In this document: piece by piece, positions 17,600 through 26,800 of the stretch
Layout: each line of letters begins with the position of its first letter
Position numbering within the stretch: position 1 is the stretch's first letter
Assembly: GCF_019457535.1 (NCBI RefSeq)
Contig: NZ_CP080417.1
Location: 2,542,001 to 2,606,000 of the forward strand
Source: Shewanella halotolerans
GTDB taxonomy: Bacteria; Pseudomonadota; Gammaproteobacteria; Enterobacterales; Shewanellaceae
Direction of reading: 5' to 3'
Length of the DNA: 64,000 bases
Position numbers and translations under genes: made by a program
The notes under the pieces: model-generated
Database searches by the model: none
Told to the model about the DNA's origin: nothing
What the model saw: only the letters and a program-made list of their open reading frames with translations

Positions 17600-18094
17600 T
17601 TATTTAACGCTTTCGGGACTAACATTCTCGGGGCTAACACTATCAGAATTAGCACTCTCGGCCAGCTTAACCACCTCACCGGTCAGCGCCACGCCCGCCA
17701 TCAGGGCACCGGCGCCGCACTGGAAGGTCTCTTCACTCGAGGTCAGGTTGTTCTTATAGTTAGACTTGATATTCACTATGGCGTTACCGCCTTGTTTCAG
17801 CGCGCTATTTTTAAGGGCGATCATCGCCGATAGGAAGACCCATTCGCAGGCTTCCTGATCTGACTTATTAAACGCATTGGTCTTCTTGTTGGTCTTCAGC
17901 TCACCCAGTTTCTGCAGCGGCTCACCATAGGCCTGCTCGCCAAAGTAGAAGCTGACATCACTGCCCAGCTTGGCCTTGGCCGCATCTGAATTAAGTACCG
18001 AGGCGATGTTATAGTTGCCGACATCATCTCTTGCAAAGGCCAGCGGAGAACACAAGGTCAGAGAGGTCAAACCTACAAGCAGTATCTTTTTCAT
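17600..18094 (-). CDS. Small exported protein, 'excinuclease-like' hypothetical family
   Basis: A 164-residue protein with a clear signal peptide (MKKILLVGLTSLTLCSPLAFA). The mature part, with SFYFGEQAYGEPLQKLGELKT and GGNAIVNIKSNYKNN, resembles proteins often labelled 'excinuclease ATPase subunit'. That label is misleading, because no ATPase motif is present. The C-terminal tail repeats a five-residue Ser-rich unit (SVSPE, NVSPE), echoed in the DNA as degenerate 15-bp repeats (about 17605-17665). Probable periplasmic protein of unknown role; it is transcribed alone. Confidence 0.6.
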   Translation of the reverse strand: MKKILLVGLTSLTLCSPLAFARDDVGNYNIASVLNSDAAKAKLGSDVSFYFGEQAYGEPLQKLGELKTNKKTNAFNKSDQEACEWVFLSAMIALKNSALKQGGNAIVNIKSNYKNNLTSSEETFQCGAGALMAGVALTGEVVKLAESANSDSVSPENVSPESVK

Positions 18095-18396
18095 CTTTAC
18101 AAATTCCGTTGATTTGGCATGAGCGAATCCTCACGCCGCGCACTAGTTCAAACTAGCACTTCCATTAACATTACCAGACCGACAATAGGTCAGCGTCCAA
18201 CTTATTTCCACAGCGCCAGAATAATTCCAGATTAGGCATAAAGAGCCAAAGGCAAACACCGTGGGAATCGCCGAGCATAACCAACTCCATGGCTAAAGGT
18301 AAATAGCCAATGGCAAACTTTGAGATAGGGCTACCTAAAAACCTGCCAGCTGGCTATCATGGCAGCAGTTAAAGCCATCCTCTACCGGAATTCCCA
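18095..18396. other. Gene-free region between divergent small secreted gene and lysR
   Basis: This holds both divergent promoters. The only clear structure is the inverted repeat CTAGTT-CA-AACTAG at 18143-18156, close to the start of the minus-strand gene. I see no terminator and no further gene. Confidence 0.5.
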
Positions 18397-19317
18397 TTGA
18401 AAGCATTCGACTTTAACCTGCTTCCCCTACTAGAGGTGTTGCTGGAAGAGCAGAGCGTCACAGCCGCCGCCGAGCGCCTGCACCTAAGCCAATCAGCGGT
18501 GAGCAAACAGCTCAACAAACTCAGAGACTCATTCGACGATCAGCTGTTCGAGCGGACCGCTCACGGCCTGCGTCCAACACCTAAGGCCAAACAGCTGGGG
18601 CCGGAGATCCGTCAGATCTTGAGTCAGGTCTCCTCCCTCACCCGACCCAGCGACTTCGATCCCTCCAAGAGCCACAGACGCTTTCGGCTCGAATTAGTAG
18701 AGACCGCTTACTCGCTGACCTATCCACACTTCATGCCTAAGCTGCTCAAGCAGGCACCAAAGATCACCATAGACAGTCAGACTTGGCACAATGAGAGCAT
18801 GGAGCGGCTGCTGCGCTGCGATACCGATCTGGGGATCGCCTGCCGGGAGTGGGATGATCGCTCTTTGCAGCATGTTAATAATCTGCCGAGCGCCCTGCGC
18901 TACGTCGAGCTGACCCGGGATCACTCCCTCTGTCTGGTACGCGAGGGACACCCGCTGCTTGATGAAGAGTGGAACCTCAATACATTCCTCAAATATCGCC
19001 ACATACAGGTCACCTTCGGCGGTATCTCCCACTGGCTGCTGGATGATGTGTTGCAGATGAAGCACCTCAAGCGGGATATTGCGGTCAACCTCACCGATTT
19101 TAACAGCGCCATGCAGCTGTGCGAGCAGAGCGACCTCATCCTCTGCTCGCCCGCCAAATACGCCAAGGTGATGATGGGGCAGTTTAAGCTGGTATCACTG
19201 CCGATCCCCACACAGATGGTACCCGGCACCTATCTGCTGCTCTGGCACAAGCATTTCGATCTCGACCCCAGCCACCGCTGGCTCAGGGAGCTGATCATCG
19301 ACTCGGTGCAGTCCTAG
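18397..19317 (+). CDS. LysR-family transcriptional regulator
   Basis: A 306-residue LysR protein. The N-terminal winged helix-turn-helix is FNLLPLLEVLLEEQSVTAAAERLHLSQSAVSKQL (about residues 5-38), followed by the linker helix and an effector-binding domain (RFRLELVETAYSLTYPHFMPKLL onwards). The frame begins with TTG at 18397 and GGAA 7 bases upstream; no ATG lies nearby in frame. The target is unknown: the divergent small secreted gene is adjacent and the nap operon is convergent. The terminator after it also serves napC. Confidence 0.88.
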   Translation: MKAFDFNLLPLLEVLLEEQSVTAAAERLHLSQSAVSKQLNKLRDSFDDQLFERTAHGLRPTPKAKQLGPEIRQILSQVSSLTRPSDFDPSKSHRRFRLELVETAYSLTYPHFMPKLLKQAPKITIDSQTWHNESMERLLRCDTDLGIACREWDDRSLQHVNNLPSALRYVELTRDHSLCLVREGHPLLDEEWNLNTFLKYRHIQVTFGGISHWLLDDVLQMKHLKRDIAVNLTDFNSAMQLCEQSDLILCSPAKYAKVMMGQFKLVSLPIPTQMVPGTYLLLWHKHFDLDPSHRWLRELIIDSVQS

Positions 19318-19334
19318 GCTTCGAGAAAAAAAGA

Positions 19335-19371
19335 TAAAAAAACGCCAGCGAGATGAATGCTGGCGTTTTTA
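19335..19371. terminator. Bidirectional terminator between lysR and napC
   Basis: AACGCCAGC and GCTGGCGTT form a 9-bp stem with an A-run on the left and T5 on the right. It lies between two convergent genes, 18 bases from the lysR stop and 47 from the napC stop. Confidence 0.85.
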
Positions 19372-19417
19372 CTTGGAGATGGCGTCTAAAGCGCTAATGC
19401 CCAACTAGCAGGCTTAA

Positions 19418-20005
19418 CTAGAAGCCTTCGACCCCTTTCATATCAGGTAAGTGGTGAGCAATACCCTTATGACAATCGATACAGGTCTTCTCGCCGCTGG
19501 CCAATGATGTGGAGTGCATATTGGCCGCACGTGTCGATTGACGAGTAAAGTCCATGTAGTCGAAATTGTGGCAGTTACGACATTCAAGCGAATCGTTGGC
19601 CTTGAGTCGTGCCCATTCATGCTCTGCCAGTTCACGGCGCTTGGCCTCAAACTTGTCACGCGTGTTGATGGTGCCGAATATCTTACCCCACACCTCTTTC
19701 GAGGCCTGCATCTTACGGGCTATCTTATCTGTCCAGTTATGAGGCACGTGACAATCCGGACAGGTCGCACGCACACCACTGCGGTTGGTAAAGTGTATCG
19801 TCGACTTCAGCTCCTGATACACGTTATTTTCCATCTCGTGACAGCCGATACAGAAGGCTTCTTGGTTGGTGGCTTCCAGGGCGGTGTTGAATCCCCCCCA
19901 GAAGATCACCCCCGCGACGAAGCCGCCTAAGGTAAGAAAACCTAAGCTAAAATGCACGCTGGGTTTTCTTAACACCTGCCAGATTTTTTTCAACTTATCT
20001 AACAT
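19418..20005 (-). CDS. napC: Tetraheme membrane cytochrome c NapC
   Basis: A 195-residue NapC/NirT-family quinol dehydrogenase that passes electrons from menaquinol or ubiquinol to periplasmic NapAB. It has an uncleaved N-terminal anchor (SLGFLTLGGFVAGVIFWGGF) and four heme-binding motifs: CIGCH, CPDCH, CRNCH and CIDCH. The length suits the NapC family. It is the last gene of napEDABC; napB ends 10 bases upstream. Confidence 0.95.
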   Translation of the reverse strand: MLDKLKKIWQVLRKPSVHFSLGFLTLGGFVAGVIFWGGFNTALEATNQEAFCIGCHEMENNVYQELKSTIHFTNRSGVRATCPDCHVPHNWTDKIARKMQASKEVWGKIFGTINTRDKFEAKRRELAEHEWARLKANDSLECRNCHNFDYMDFTRQSTRAANMHSTSLASGEKTCIDCHKGIAHHLPDMKGVEGF

Positions 20006-20015
20006 ACGGCCGCTC

Positions 20016-20495
20016 CTAGTGCTTAGCTGCTTCAGCTTTAATCAAGTGGTCGATATCGATAAAGTCATTACCTACCAAGGTTTTTGCATCCAGCTGTGGC
20101 ACATGGCACTGAGTACAGAAATAGCGACGTGGAGAAAGATCCGCTAAGAAGTTATTTTCCCTGTCCATGTAGTGGGTCACACTCACCATAGGTGCCTGTG
20201 AGTCGCCAACACGCTTACGGGCGTGGCACGACATACACTTATTCACCTTCAGGTCTATCTGATAGCCGTCGATCTTATGGGGGATCACCGGCGGCTGCAT
20301 CGGATAGTTACGCACCTGCTTAACGTCTGTGTTACGCACTTTCTGCATCACAGGCGGCGTCGGGTTAGTGTCGAGCGGCGCCTGCCTGAGGGTGGCAACC
20401 TTCTCATCGGGCACGCTGGCAGCCATGCTGCTAAAAGTCGCGCCGACAGAGAGAGTCACCAGAGTCGCCAAGGTTACAAGTTTCAATGATTTCAT
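20016..20495 (-). CDS. napB: Diheme cytochrome c NapB, nitrate reductase small subunit
   Basis: A 159-residue periplasmic electron-transfer subunit of the nitrate reductase. It has a signal peptide (LVTLATLVTLSVGATFSSMA) and two heme motifs, CMSCH and CTQCH, spaced as in NapB. The segment PPVIPHKIDGYQIDLKVNKC is typical of the family. It passes electrons from NapC to NapA. It starts 11 bases after napA, with a GGAG-type ribosome site. Confidence 0.95.
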   Translation of the reverse strand: MKSLKLVTLATLVTLSVGATFSSMAASVPDEKVATLRQAPLDTNPTPPVMQKVRNTDVKQVRNYPMQPPVIPHKIDGYQIDLKVNKCMSCHARKRVGDSQAPMVSVTHYMDRENNFLADLSPRRYFCTQCHVPQLDAKTLVGNDFIDIDHLIKAEAAKH

Positions 20496-20506
20496 GGTGA
20501 TTCTCC

Positions 20507-23002
20507 TTATGCCTTAACTACTTTAACTGCGCACTTCTTAAAGTCAGTCTGTTTAGACAAAGGATCCGTCGCATCTAGCGTCACCTTGTTAATCAGCTGG
20601 CTGGCGTCGAACCAAGGCACAAAGACCAGACCGACAGGCGGCTTGTTACGACCACGGGTCTCGACGCGTGTCTTGATCTCACCACGGCGTGACACCACCT
20701 TCACCTCATCACCGCGACGCAAGCCGCGTTTCTTGGCGTCTTCTGGATGCATGAAGCAAACGGCATCCGGGAAGGCGCGATACAGCTCAGGCACACGCTG
20801 GGTCATAGAACCTGAATGCCAGTGCTCCAGCACACGACCGGTCGATAACCAGAGGTTAAACTCTTCATCTGGCGACTCGGCGGCAGGCTCGTATGGCAGT
20901 GCGTAGATAACCGCCTTACCATCTGGCTTACCGTAGAACTGGAAGCCAGTACCTGGTTTCACATAAGGATCGCTGCCTTCGCGGAAGCGCCACTTGGTCT
21001 CTTTACCGTTAACCACAGGCCAGCGCAGACCGTGCACCTCATGGTAGGTATCGAAGTCAGCCAAGTCATGGCCATGACCGCGACCGAAGGTAGCGTACTC
21101 TTCAAACAGCCCCTTCTGAACATAGTAACCAAAGTGCTTGGCTTCATCGTTCATATACTTAGGATCGGCCTGCTCCAGTGGGAACTTATCTACGTTACCG
21201 TTCTGGTAGAGTACCTGGAACAGCGTCTTGCCCTTGTACTCAGGGTTCGCCGCCAGCACCTCTTTTGGCCAGACTTCGTCTGTGGTGAAGCGCTTAGAGA
21301 ACTCCATCAACTGCCAAAGATCTGAGCGAGACTCGCCCGGTGCCTTCACCATCTGATGCCAGAACTGGGTACGACGCTCGGCGTTACCATAGGCGCCCTC
21401 TTTCTCCACCCACATGGCGGTTGGCAGAATAAGGTCGGCGGCCTGTGTGGTCACCGTTGGGTAGGCGTCAGACACCACGATGAAGTTTTCTGGGTTACGA
21501 TAGCCAGGTAGACCTTCCTCGTTGATATTAGGACCGGCCTGCATGTTGTTGTTTACCTGTACCCAGTAGGCATTGATATCACCATCTTTCAGACGACGAT
21601 TCTGCTCTACCGCGTGGTAGCCAGGCTTAGGCGGAATGATGCCATCTGGGATCTTCCAGATCTTCTCGGCAATCTTTCTGTGCTCAGGATTATTCACCAC
21701 TAGGTCTGCAGGCAGACGATGTGAGAAGGTACCCACTTCACGGGCGGTACCACAGGCAGAAGGTTGACCGGTCAGCGAGAATGGGCTGTTACCCGGCGTC
21801 GAGATCTTACCTGTTAGCAGGTGAATGTTATAAATCAGGTTGTTACACCACACACCACGGGTATGTTGGTTGAAGCCCATGGTCCAGAATGAGGTCACCT
21901 TGGTATTTGGATCGGCGTAGAGTTTCGCCAATTCAATCAGCTTATCTTCTGGCACGCCAGAAAGCTTGCTGACAGAAGCCACGTCATAATCGGCAACGAA
22001 GGCCTTGAAGGCGTCAAATTCGATTGGGGTAGACTTGCCGGCCGTCTTAACGTTCTTGGCTTTCTGCTGCAGCGGATGGCTTGGACGCAGGCCATAGCCG
22101 ATGTCGGTTTCACCCTTGCGGAAGTTAACGTGCTTGTTGACGAAATCCCAGTTTACCGCATCGTTTTGAATGATGTAGTTGGCGATAAAGTTCAGAATAG
22201 CCAGGTCGGTCTGCGGCGTGAAGACGATACCGAGATCGGCCAGGTCGAAAGATCTGTGGGTAAAGGTCGATAGCACAGACACCTTAACGTGTGGCGCGCT
22301 CAGACGACGGTCGGTAACACGGCTCCAGAGGATGGGGTGCATCTCGGCCATGTTAGAACCCCAGAGCACGAAGGCATCGGCGTTTTCCATGTCATCGTAA
22401 CAACCCATAGGCTCATCGATACCGAAGGTACGCATGAAGCCACCTACCGCAGACGCCATACAGTGACGGGCGTTAGGGTCGATGTTGTTAGAGCCAAAAC
22501 CGGCCTTCATCAATTTAGAGGCGGCGTAGCCTTCCCATACTGTCCACTGGCCTGAGCCGAACATACCGATTGCGGTTGGGCCCTTCTTCTTAATGGTGGC
22601 TTTCCACTTCTCTGCCATGGTATCGAAGGCAGTGTCCCAGCTCACCGGGGTAAATTCGCCATGCTTGTCGTATTTACCATTGGTCATACGTAGCATAGGG
22701 GTCTGGAGTCTGTCCTTGCCGTACATGATCTTAGACAGGAAGTAACCCTTGATACAGTTCAGGCCACGGTTTACCTCGCTCTCGGCATCGCCGTGAGTCG
22801 CAACTACCTTGCCGTCGCGTGTCGCGACAATGACCGAACAACCTGTACCGCAGAAACGACATGGCGCCTTGTTCCACTCAAGTTTAGTCTGCTCTGAACT
22901 GGTAATTAGGTTGCTTGCCGTTGCAGGCAAGGCCAAACCAGCCACTGAGGCAGCGGCCATGGCCGCATTTGCCTTCATAAATTCGCGTCGATTCATCTTC
23001 AT
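20507..23002 (-). CDS. napA: Periplasmic nitrate reductase catalytic subunit NapA
   Basis: An 831-residue Mo-bis-MGD enzyme that reduces nitrate to nitrite in the periplasm. It has a Tat signal peptide (NRREFMKANAAMAAASVAGL) and the [4Fe-4S] site CRFCGTGCSV with a fourth Cys in GLNCIKGYF. The Mo-ligand cysteine lies in RHCMASAVGGFMRTFGIDEP. The C-terminal MopB-binding domain contains LSTGRVLEHWHSGSMT. The length matches NapA rather than assimilatory NasA. It overlaps the napD stop by 4 bases. The gene order napEDABC is the nap-alpha arrangement known in shewanellae. Confidence 0.97.
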   Translation of the reverse strand: MKMNRREFMKANAAMAAASVAGLALPATASNLITSSEQTKLEWNKAPCRFCGTGCSVIVATRDGKVVATHGDAESEVNRGLNCIKGYFLSKIMYGKDRLQTPMLRMTNGKYDKHGEFTPVSWDTAFDTMAEKWKATIKKKGPTAIGMFGSGQWTVWEGYAASKLMKAGFGSNNIDPNARHCMASAVGGFMRTFGIDEPMGCYDDMENADAFVLWGSNMAEMHPILWSRVTDRRLSAPHVKVSVLSTFTHRSFDLADLGIVFTPQTDLAILNFIANYIIQNDAVNWDFVNKHVNFRKGETDIGYGLRPSHPLQQKAKNVKTAGKSTPIEFDAFKAFVADYDVASVSKLSGVPEDKLIELAKLYADPNTKVTSFWTMGFNQHTRGVWCNNLIYNIHLLTGKISTPGNSPFSLTGQPSACGTAREVGTFSHRLPADLVVNNPEHRKIAEKIWKIPDGIIPPKPGYHAVEQNRRLKDGDINAYWVQVNNNMQAGPNINEEGLPGYRNPENFIVVSDAYPTVTTQAADLILPTAMWVEKEGAYGNAERRTQFWHQMVKAPGESRSDLWQLMEFSKRFTTDEVWPKEVLAANPEYKGKTLFQVLYQNGNVDKFPLEQADPKYMNDEAKHFGYYVQKGLFEEYATFGRGHGHDLADFDTYHEVHGLRWPVVNGKETKWRFREGSDPYVKPGTGFQFYGKPDGKAVIYALPYEPAAESPDEEFNLWLSTGRVLEHWHSGSMTQRVPELYRAFPDAVCFMHPEDAKKRGLRRGDEVKVVSRRGEIKTRVETRGRNKPPVGLVFVPWFDASQLINKVTLDATDPLSKQTDFKKCAVKVVKA

Positions 23003-23262
23003 TTTTCAACCTCTTCAAGCACTTCACTCTGGTGATACACCATGGCTGCGGACAGCACGCCCTCAATCTTGTTGATCGTCTCAATGTCAGCCATCAGGCC
23101 CTTCTGGGTCATGCCTTCCAGCACAACAACCAGCTTGACCTCATCGTTTACAGACAACTCAGCATTTTCCATCTTCATGATTGTCTGTCTGACACTGGAC
23201 ATAAACTCAGGCTTAACCTGAACCACTAAACTGGTGACGTGAAGTTCATTGCTCATTGACAT
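22999..23262 (-). CDS. napD: NapA-specific maturation chaperone NapD
   Basis: An 87-residue cytoplasmic protein with a ferredoxin-like fold that binds the Tat signal of NapA and is needed for its maturation. Seen: ELHVTSLVVQVKPEFMSSVRQTIMKM and IETINKIEGVLSAAMVYHQSE, which are typical of NapD. It lies between napE (33 bases upstream) and napA (4-base overlap). Confidence 0.9.
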   Translation of the reverse strand: MSMSNELHVTSLVVQVKPEFMSSVRQTIMKMENAELSVNDEVKLVVVLEGMTQKGLMADIETINKIEGVLSAAMVYHQSEVLEEVEK

Positions 23263-23295
23263 TTACACTCTTAATAATTGTTCGAATACAGTGGG

Positions 23296-23454
23296 TTAAC
23301 CTGCACCTGGCGGGCCGGTAAATATCTGACTAAACCAGATAGCGAAGCCCAAACCAGAAACGAGTAACACTGACAGCAGGGGAGCAAGAAAAACGGTTAG
23401 AAACACAAATATTTTTAGCTCTAAACTTTTCTCTTCATTAGGTGTGGAACTCAT
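23296..23454 (-). CDS. napE: Small membrane protein NapE
   Basis: A 52-residue gene below common length cut-offs. It runs from ATG at 23454 to TAA at 23296-23298 and is preceded by GGAGG 4 bases upstream. The product has a hydrophilic N terminus (MSSTPNEEKSLELKIFVFL), one long membrane helix (FLTVFLAPLLSVLLVSGLG) and a short periplasmic tail with GFAIWFSQIFTGPPG, the NapE pattern. NapE proteins are found first in several nap operons; their function is not known. The position directly before napD supports the call. Confidence 0.9.
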   Translation of the reverse strand: MSSTPNEEKSLELKIFVFLTVFLAPLLSVLLVSGLGFAIWFSQIFTGPPGAG

Positions 23455-23561
23455 GCATCCTCCAACGGGTCATGCCGGTTTTCATAGCAGATAAAGTTGG
23501 TTAGTCAGTGGTTGATATAGAGCAATCAAACGCTATAACCATACTTTTCTTCCTGTTATTT

Positions 23562-23570
23562 ATGGTATCA
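23562..23570 (-). promoter_or_regulatory. Candidate extended -10 of the nap promoter
   Basis: On the minus strand TGATACCAT gives the TGn extension plus a hexamer matching TATAAT at four of six positions. It would place transcription start near 23555, about 100 bases before napE, and puts the NarP-type site at -44.5. Start site inferred, not seen. Confidence 0.4.
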
Positions 23571-23591
23571 ATAAATTCTTAACATTCTGTA

Positions 23592-23607
23592 TACCCCTAA
23601 ATCGGTA
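23592..23607 (-). promoter_or_regulatory. NarP/NarL-type 7-2-7 site upstream of napE
   Basis: TACCCCT-AA-ATCGGTA matches the NarP/NarL inverted heptamer pattern TACYYMT-N2-AKRRGTA at 13 of 14 defined positions. NarP prefers 7-2-7 sites and activates nap in E. coli from about -44.5. Here the site is centred 145 bases upstream of the napE start. Confidence 0.6.
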
Positions 23608-23621
23608 AATTTCATGCAGGT

Positions 23622-23635
23622 TTGATCTGGATCAT
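23622..23635 (-). promoter_or_regulatory. FNR/EtrA-like site upstream of napE
   Basis: TTGAT-CTGG-ATCAT matches the FNR consensus TTGAT-N4-ATCAA at nine of ten positions. It lies 29 bp upstream of the NarP-type site, the same order as in the E. coli nap promoter. EtrA is the Shewanella FNR homologue. Confidence 0.65.
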
Positions 23636-23824
23636 CCTTTTGTCACAGATAAAACCCAGATCACCTCTCCTAGACACGTATTTCGATTGAGAAAGCAACA
23701 AAATGAATAAATTAGCTATTCATGAACAACTAAAACATAGTCATAAAATGGCGATTTCGTAAGTCAAAATGTGATCTAAATCGTAAAAATATATCAATGG
23801 GGGTAGAGGGGAATTTTGTGGGGT

Positions 23825-23852
23825 TAAAAAAAGCACCCGTTGCGGGTGCTTC
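23825..23852 (-). terminator. Intrinsic terminator of hrpA
   Basis: On the minus strand AGCACCCG-CAA-CGGGTGCT is followed by T7. It lies 20 bases past the hrpA stop and also separates hrpA from the nap promoter. Confidence 0.9.
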
Positions 23853-23872
23853 TTCAGTCTTTATGACAACAA

Positions 23873-26800
23873 TCAGGCTTCGGCGATGCGGTTGAGGATA
23901 CGCTTCTCCGATATGGGATAGGCGGTACCTAACACCTGGGCGAAACAGGAGACACGATACTCCTCTATCATCCAGCGAGCCTCCTGCAGCGCCTCGGGCA
24001 CGGCCGCGCTGCGGGGCACCTTGACCAGCTGGGCAGCCAGGGTCTGTTGCACATTGTTGATGCTGTGCAGGTGCAGGCGGTCACGGTTAGGATCAACGGG
24101 CAGCTTATCTAAACGATTATCTATCGCCTTGATATAACGGATTAAATCAGAAAGTCGCTGCCAACCACACTGCTCGACAAAGCCTTTAAACACCAGGTTA
24201 TCCAGCTGGGTCTGAATGTCGCTCATGGCGAAGGCGATATCCAGGCTGATCTTGCCCTTAAGGCGTTTCTTCACCTTCTGATACAGGGTCAAGATCTCCT
24301 CCACCTGCAGGGCGATCTTGGCCGCCGTGGGGTTGAGATCCTGACGCACCAGATCTTTAGCCTGCTCGAACTGCTCGGCGCTGCGCACATCTAAGCCCTT
24401 CTCATCCAGCAGCTGCTGCACCGCCGCCGACAGGATATCGTCGATCAGATACTGCACCTGGCCAAAGGGGTTGAAGTACATGGCCAACTTGGCCTTGTTG
24501 GGCAGGGTGTTCTGCAGGTGTTTCACCGGCGATGGCATGTTGAGCAGCAAGAGACGCTGCAGGCCCGCCTTGTGGCAGCGGCCGGCCTCATGCTCGTCAT
24601 CAAACAGCTTGATGGCCACGCTGTCTTTGTTGTCCACCAGCGCAGGGAAAGCCTTCACCTGGAAGTTACCCCGCTTCTTCTCATACTGTTTTGGCAGGTC
24701 ACCAAAGCTCCACTGGGTCAGTTCACTCTGCTCTATGCCGCTCTCGGCGACGTTGCGAATCGCCTGGGTTACCCTGCCCTGAAGCTTATCTTTTAGCTGC
24801 TCAAGCTCCCTGCCCTGAGCGATCAACTTACCCTTGTCATCCTCCACCTTGAAGTTGATCAGCAGATGGGGCGCGAGCTGCGAGAGGTCGAAATCATCAA
24901 CCGAGATACGCACGCCGCTCATGCGCAGCAGTTGCTTACACATGGCATCCAGCAGACTCATCTCACTACTGCTGTTAGTATTAGCCATCGCCTGCAGGCA
25001 GGCCCTGGCATAATCCGGCGCCGGCACGAAGTTACGTCTCAATGTCTTAGGCAGGGACTTGATAAGCGCGGTGATCTTCTCTTCACGCAGGCCAGGCACC
25101 AGCCAGTCGAAGCCCTGGGCCTCTATCTGATTAAGCAGCGCGACGGGGAGATGCACCGACACGCCGTCATCTGCATCCGCCGGCTCGAAGTGATAACTCA
25201 GCGGCAGGTTAAAGTTGCCCTGATGCCAGCTGTCGGGGAAGTCCAGCGCCGAGATATGTTCGTCGCTACGCTTCATCAGCTGCTCACGTTCAAAGTCCAG
25301 CAGATGCGGCTGACGCTTCTTCTCCTGCTTCCACCAAGTCAGCAGCTTAGGGGCGTTGTAGATCCCCTCGGGGATGCGCGCCTCATAGAAATCCACCAGC
25401 GCCTGCTCGTCCACCAAGATGTCGCGGCGGCGGGACTTGTGTTCCAGCGCCTCGATATCGTCAATCAGGGCGCGGTTGTTGACGAAAAACGCCTCCTTGG
25501 TGCGCAGCTCCCCTTCGGCCAGGGCGCTGCGAATGAAGATCTCGCGGGCCTCCACCGGCTCTACCGGGCCATACTGCACCCGGCGGCGATTAACTATGGT
25601 CAGGCCGTAGAGCTGCTGGTTCTCCAGCGCCACCACACTGCCCTGCTTGGCTTCGAAATGGGGCTCTACATAGCTTTTCTTCACCAGATGGCCGGCCAGC
25701 GGCTCGACCCATTCCGGCTGGATCTTGGCGCAGCAGCGGGCAAACAGACGCGAAGTTTCGGTCATCTCGGCGGCCATGATCCACTTAGGCCCCTTCTTAG
25801 CCAAGGGCGAGCCGGGGAAAACGAAGAACTTGCGGTTGCGCGCCCCCAGATACTCGTTGTCCTTATCCTTGAAGCCGATATGACTCAGCAGACCGGTCAG
25901 CAAAGATTTATGCAGCAGCTCATAATCGGCGGGCTCGCTGTTGAGCTTCCACTTGAGGTCGTGCACCGCTTGTCGCAGCTGAGTATAGAGATCCTGCCAT
26001 TCACGCACGCGCAGATAGGCGAGAAACTCCTGCTTACACAGCTTGCGGAACTGACTGGCGGACAGGGCTTTCTGCTGCTCCTTGATGTGATCCCACAGCT
26101 TCACCCAGGCGATGAAGTCAGAGTCCTTATCGTTGAAGCGTCTGTGGGCCTCATCGGCGGCCTGCTTCTTATCCATTGGGCGCTCGCGGGGATCTTGGAT
26201 CGACAAGCCTGCGGTGATCACCAGAGTCTCATGCAGACAGCCATATTCCTTGGCCTGCACCACCATGCGCGCCAGGCGCGGATCCACCGGAATACTCGCC
26301 AATTGACGGCCAAGTGGCGTGAGTTGCAGCTGCCCCTTGTGTTTGCTCACCGATTGCAGCTCTTCCAGCAGCAGGAAGCCGTCGCGGATATAGCGGGCAT
26401 CGGGCGGCTGAATAAAGGGGAAGCCTTCGATGTCACCAAGGCCGATGGAGAGCATCTGCAAAATGACAGAGGCCAGGTTGGTCCTTAGGATCTCGGGATC
26501 GGTAAACTCGGGGCGATTGTTAAAGTCCGCCTCATCGTAGAGACGAATACAGATCCCCGGCGCCACGCGGCCACAACGGCCCTGACGCTGGTTGGCGCTC
26601 GCCTGGGAGATAGGTTCGATCGGCAGGCGCTGCACCTTAGTGCGATAGCTGTAGCGGCTGATGCGCGCCGTACCCGGGTCGATCACATACTTGATACCGG
26701 GAACCGTCAACGAAGTTTCCGCCACGTTGGTGGCCAGCACGATACGGCGTCCGCGATGACTCTTGAACACCTTGGACTGCTCACCATAGGAGAGACGCGC

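Larger units (their letters stand above)
23455..23824. other. nap operon promoter region
   Basis: About 370 bases without a gene, lying upstream of napE and beyond the hrpA terminator. It holds the FNR-like site, the NarP-type site and a candidate extended -10 described in separate entries. The part nearest hrpA (23690-23820) is AT-rich and contains TGTGATCTAAATCG (about 23769-23782), which resembles only half of a CRP site. Confidence 0.55.

Noticed and set aside
17600..18094. Excinuclease ATPase subunit (common database label)
   Set aside because: There is a signal peptide and no Walker motif or zinc finger, so a repair ATPase is excluded.
24866..26488. 540-codon frame on the plus strand opposite hrpA
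   Set aside because: It is a long antisense frame inside hrpA produced by codon bias; no domain can be read in it.
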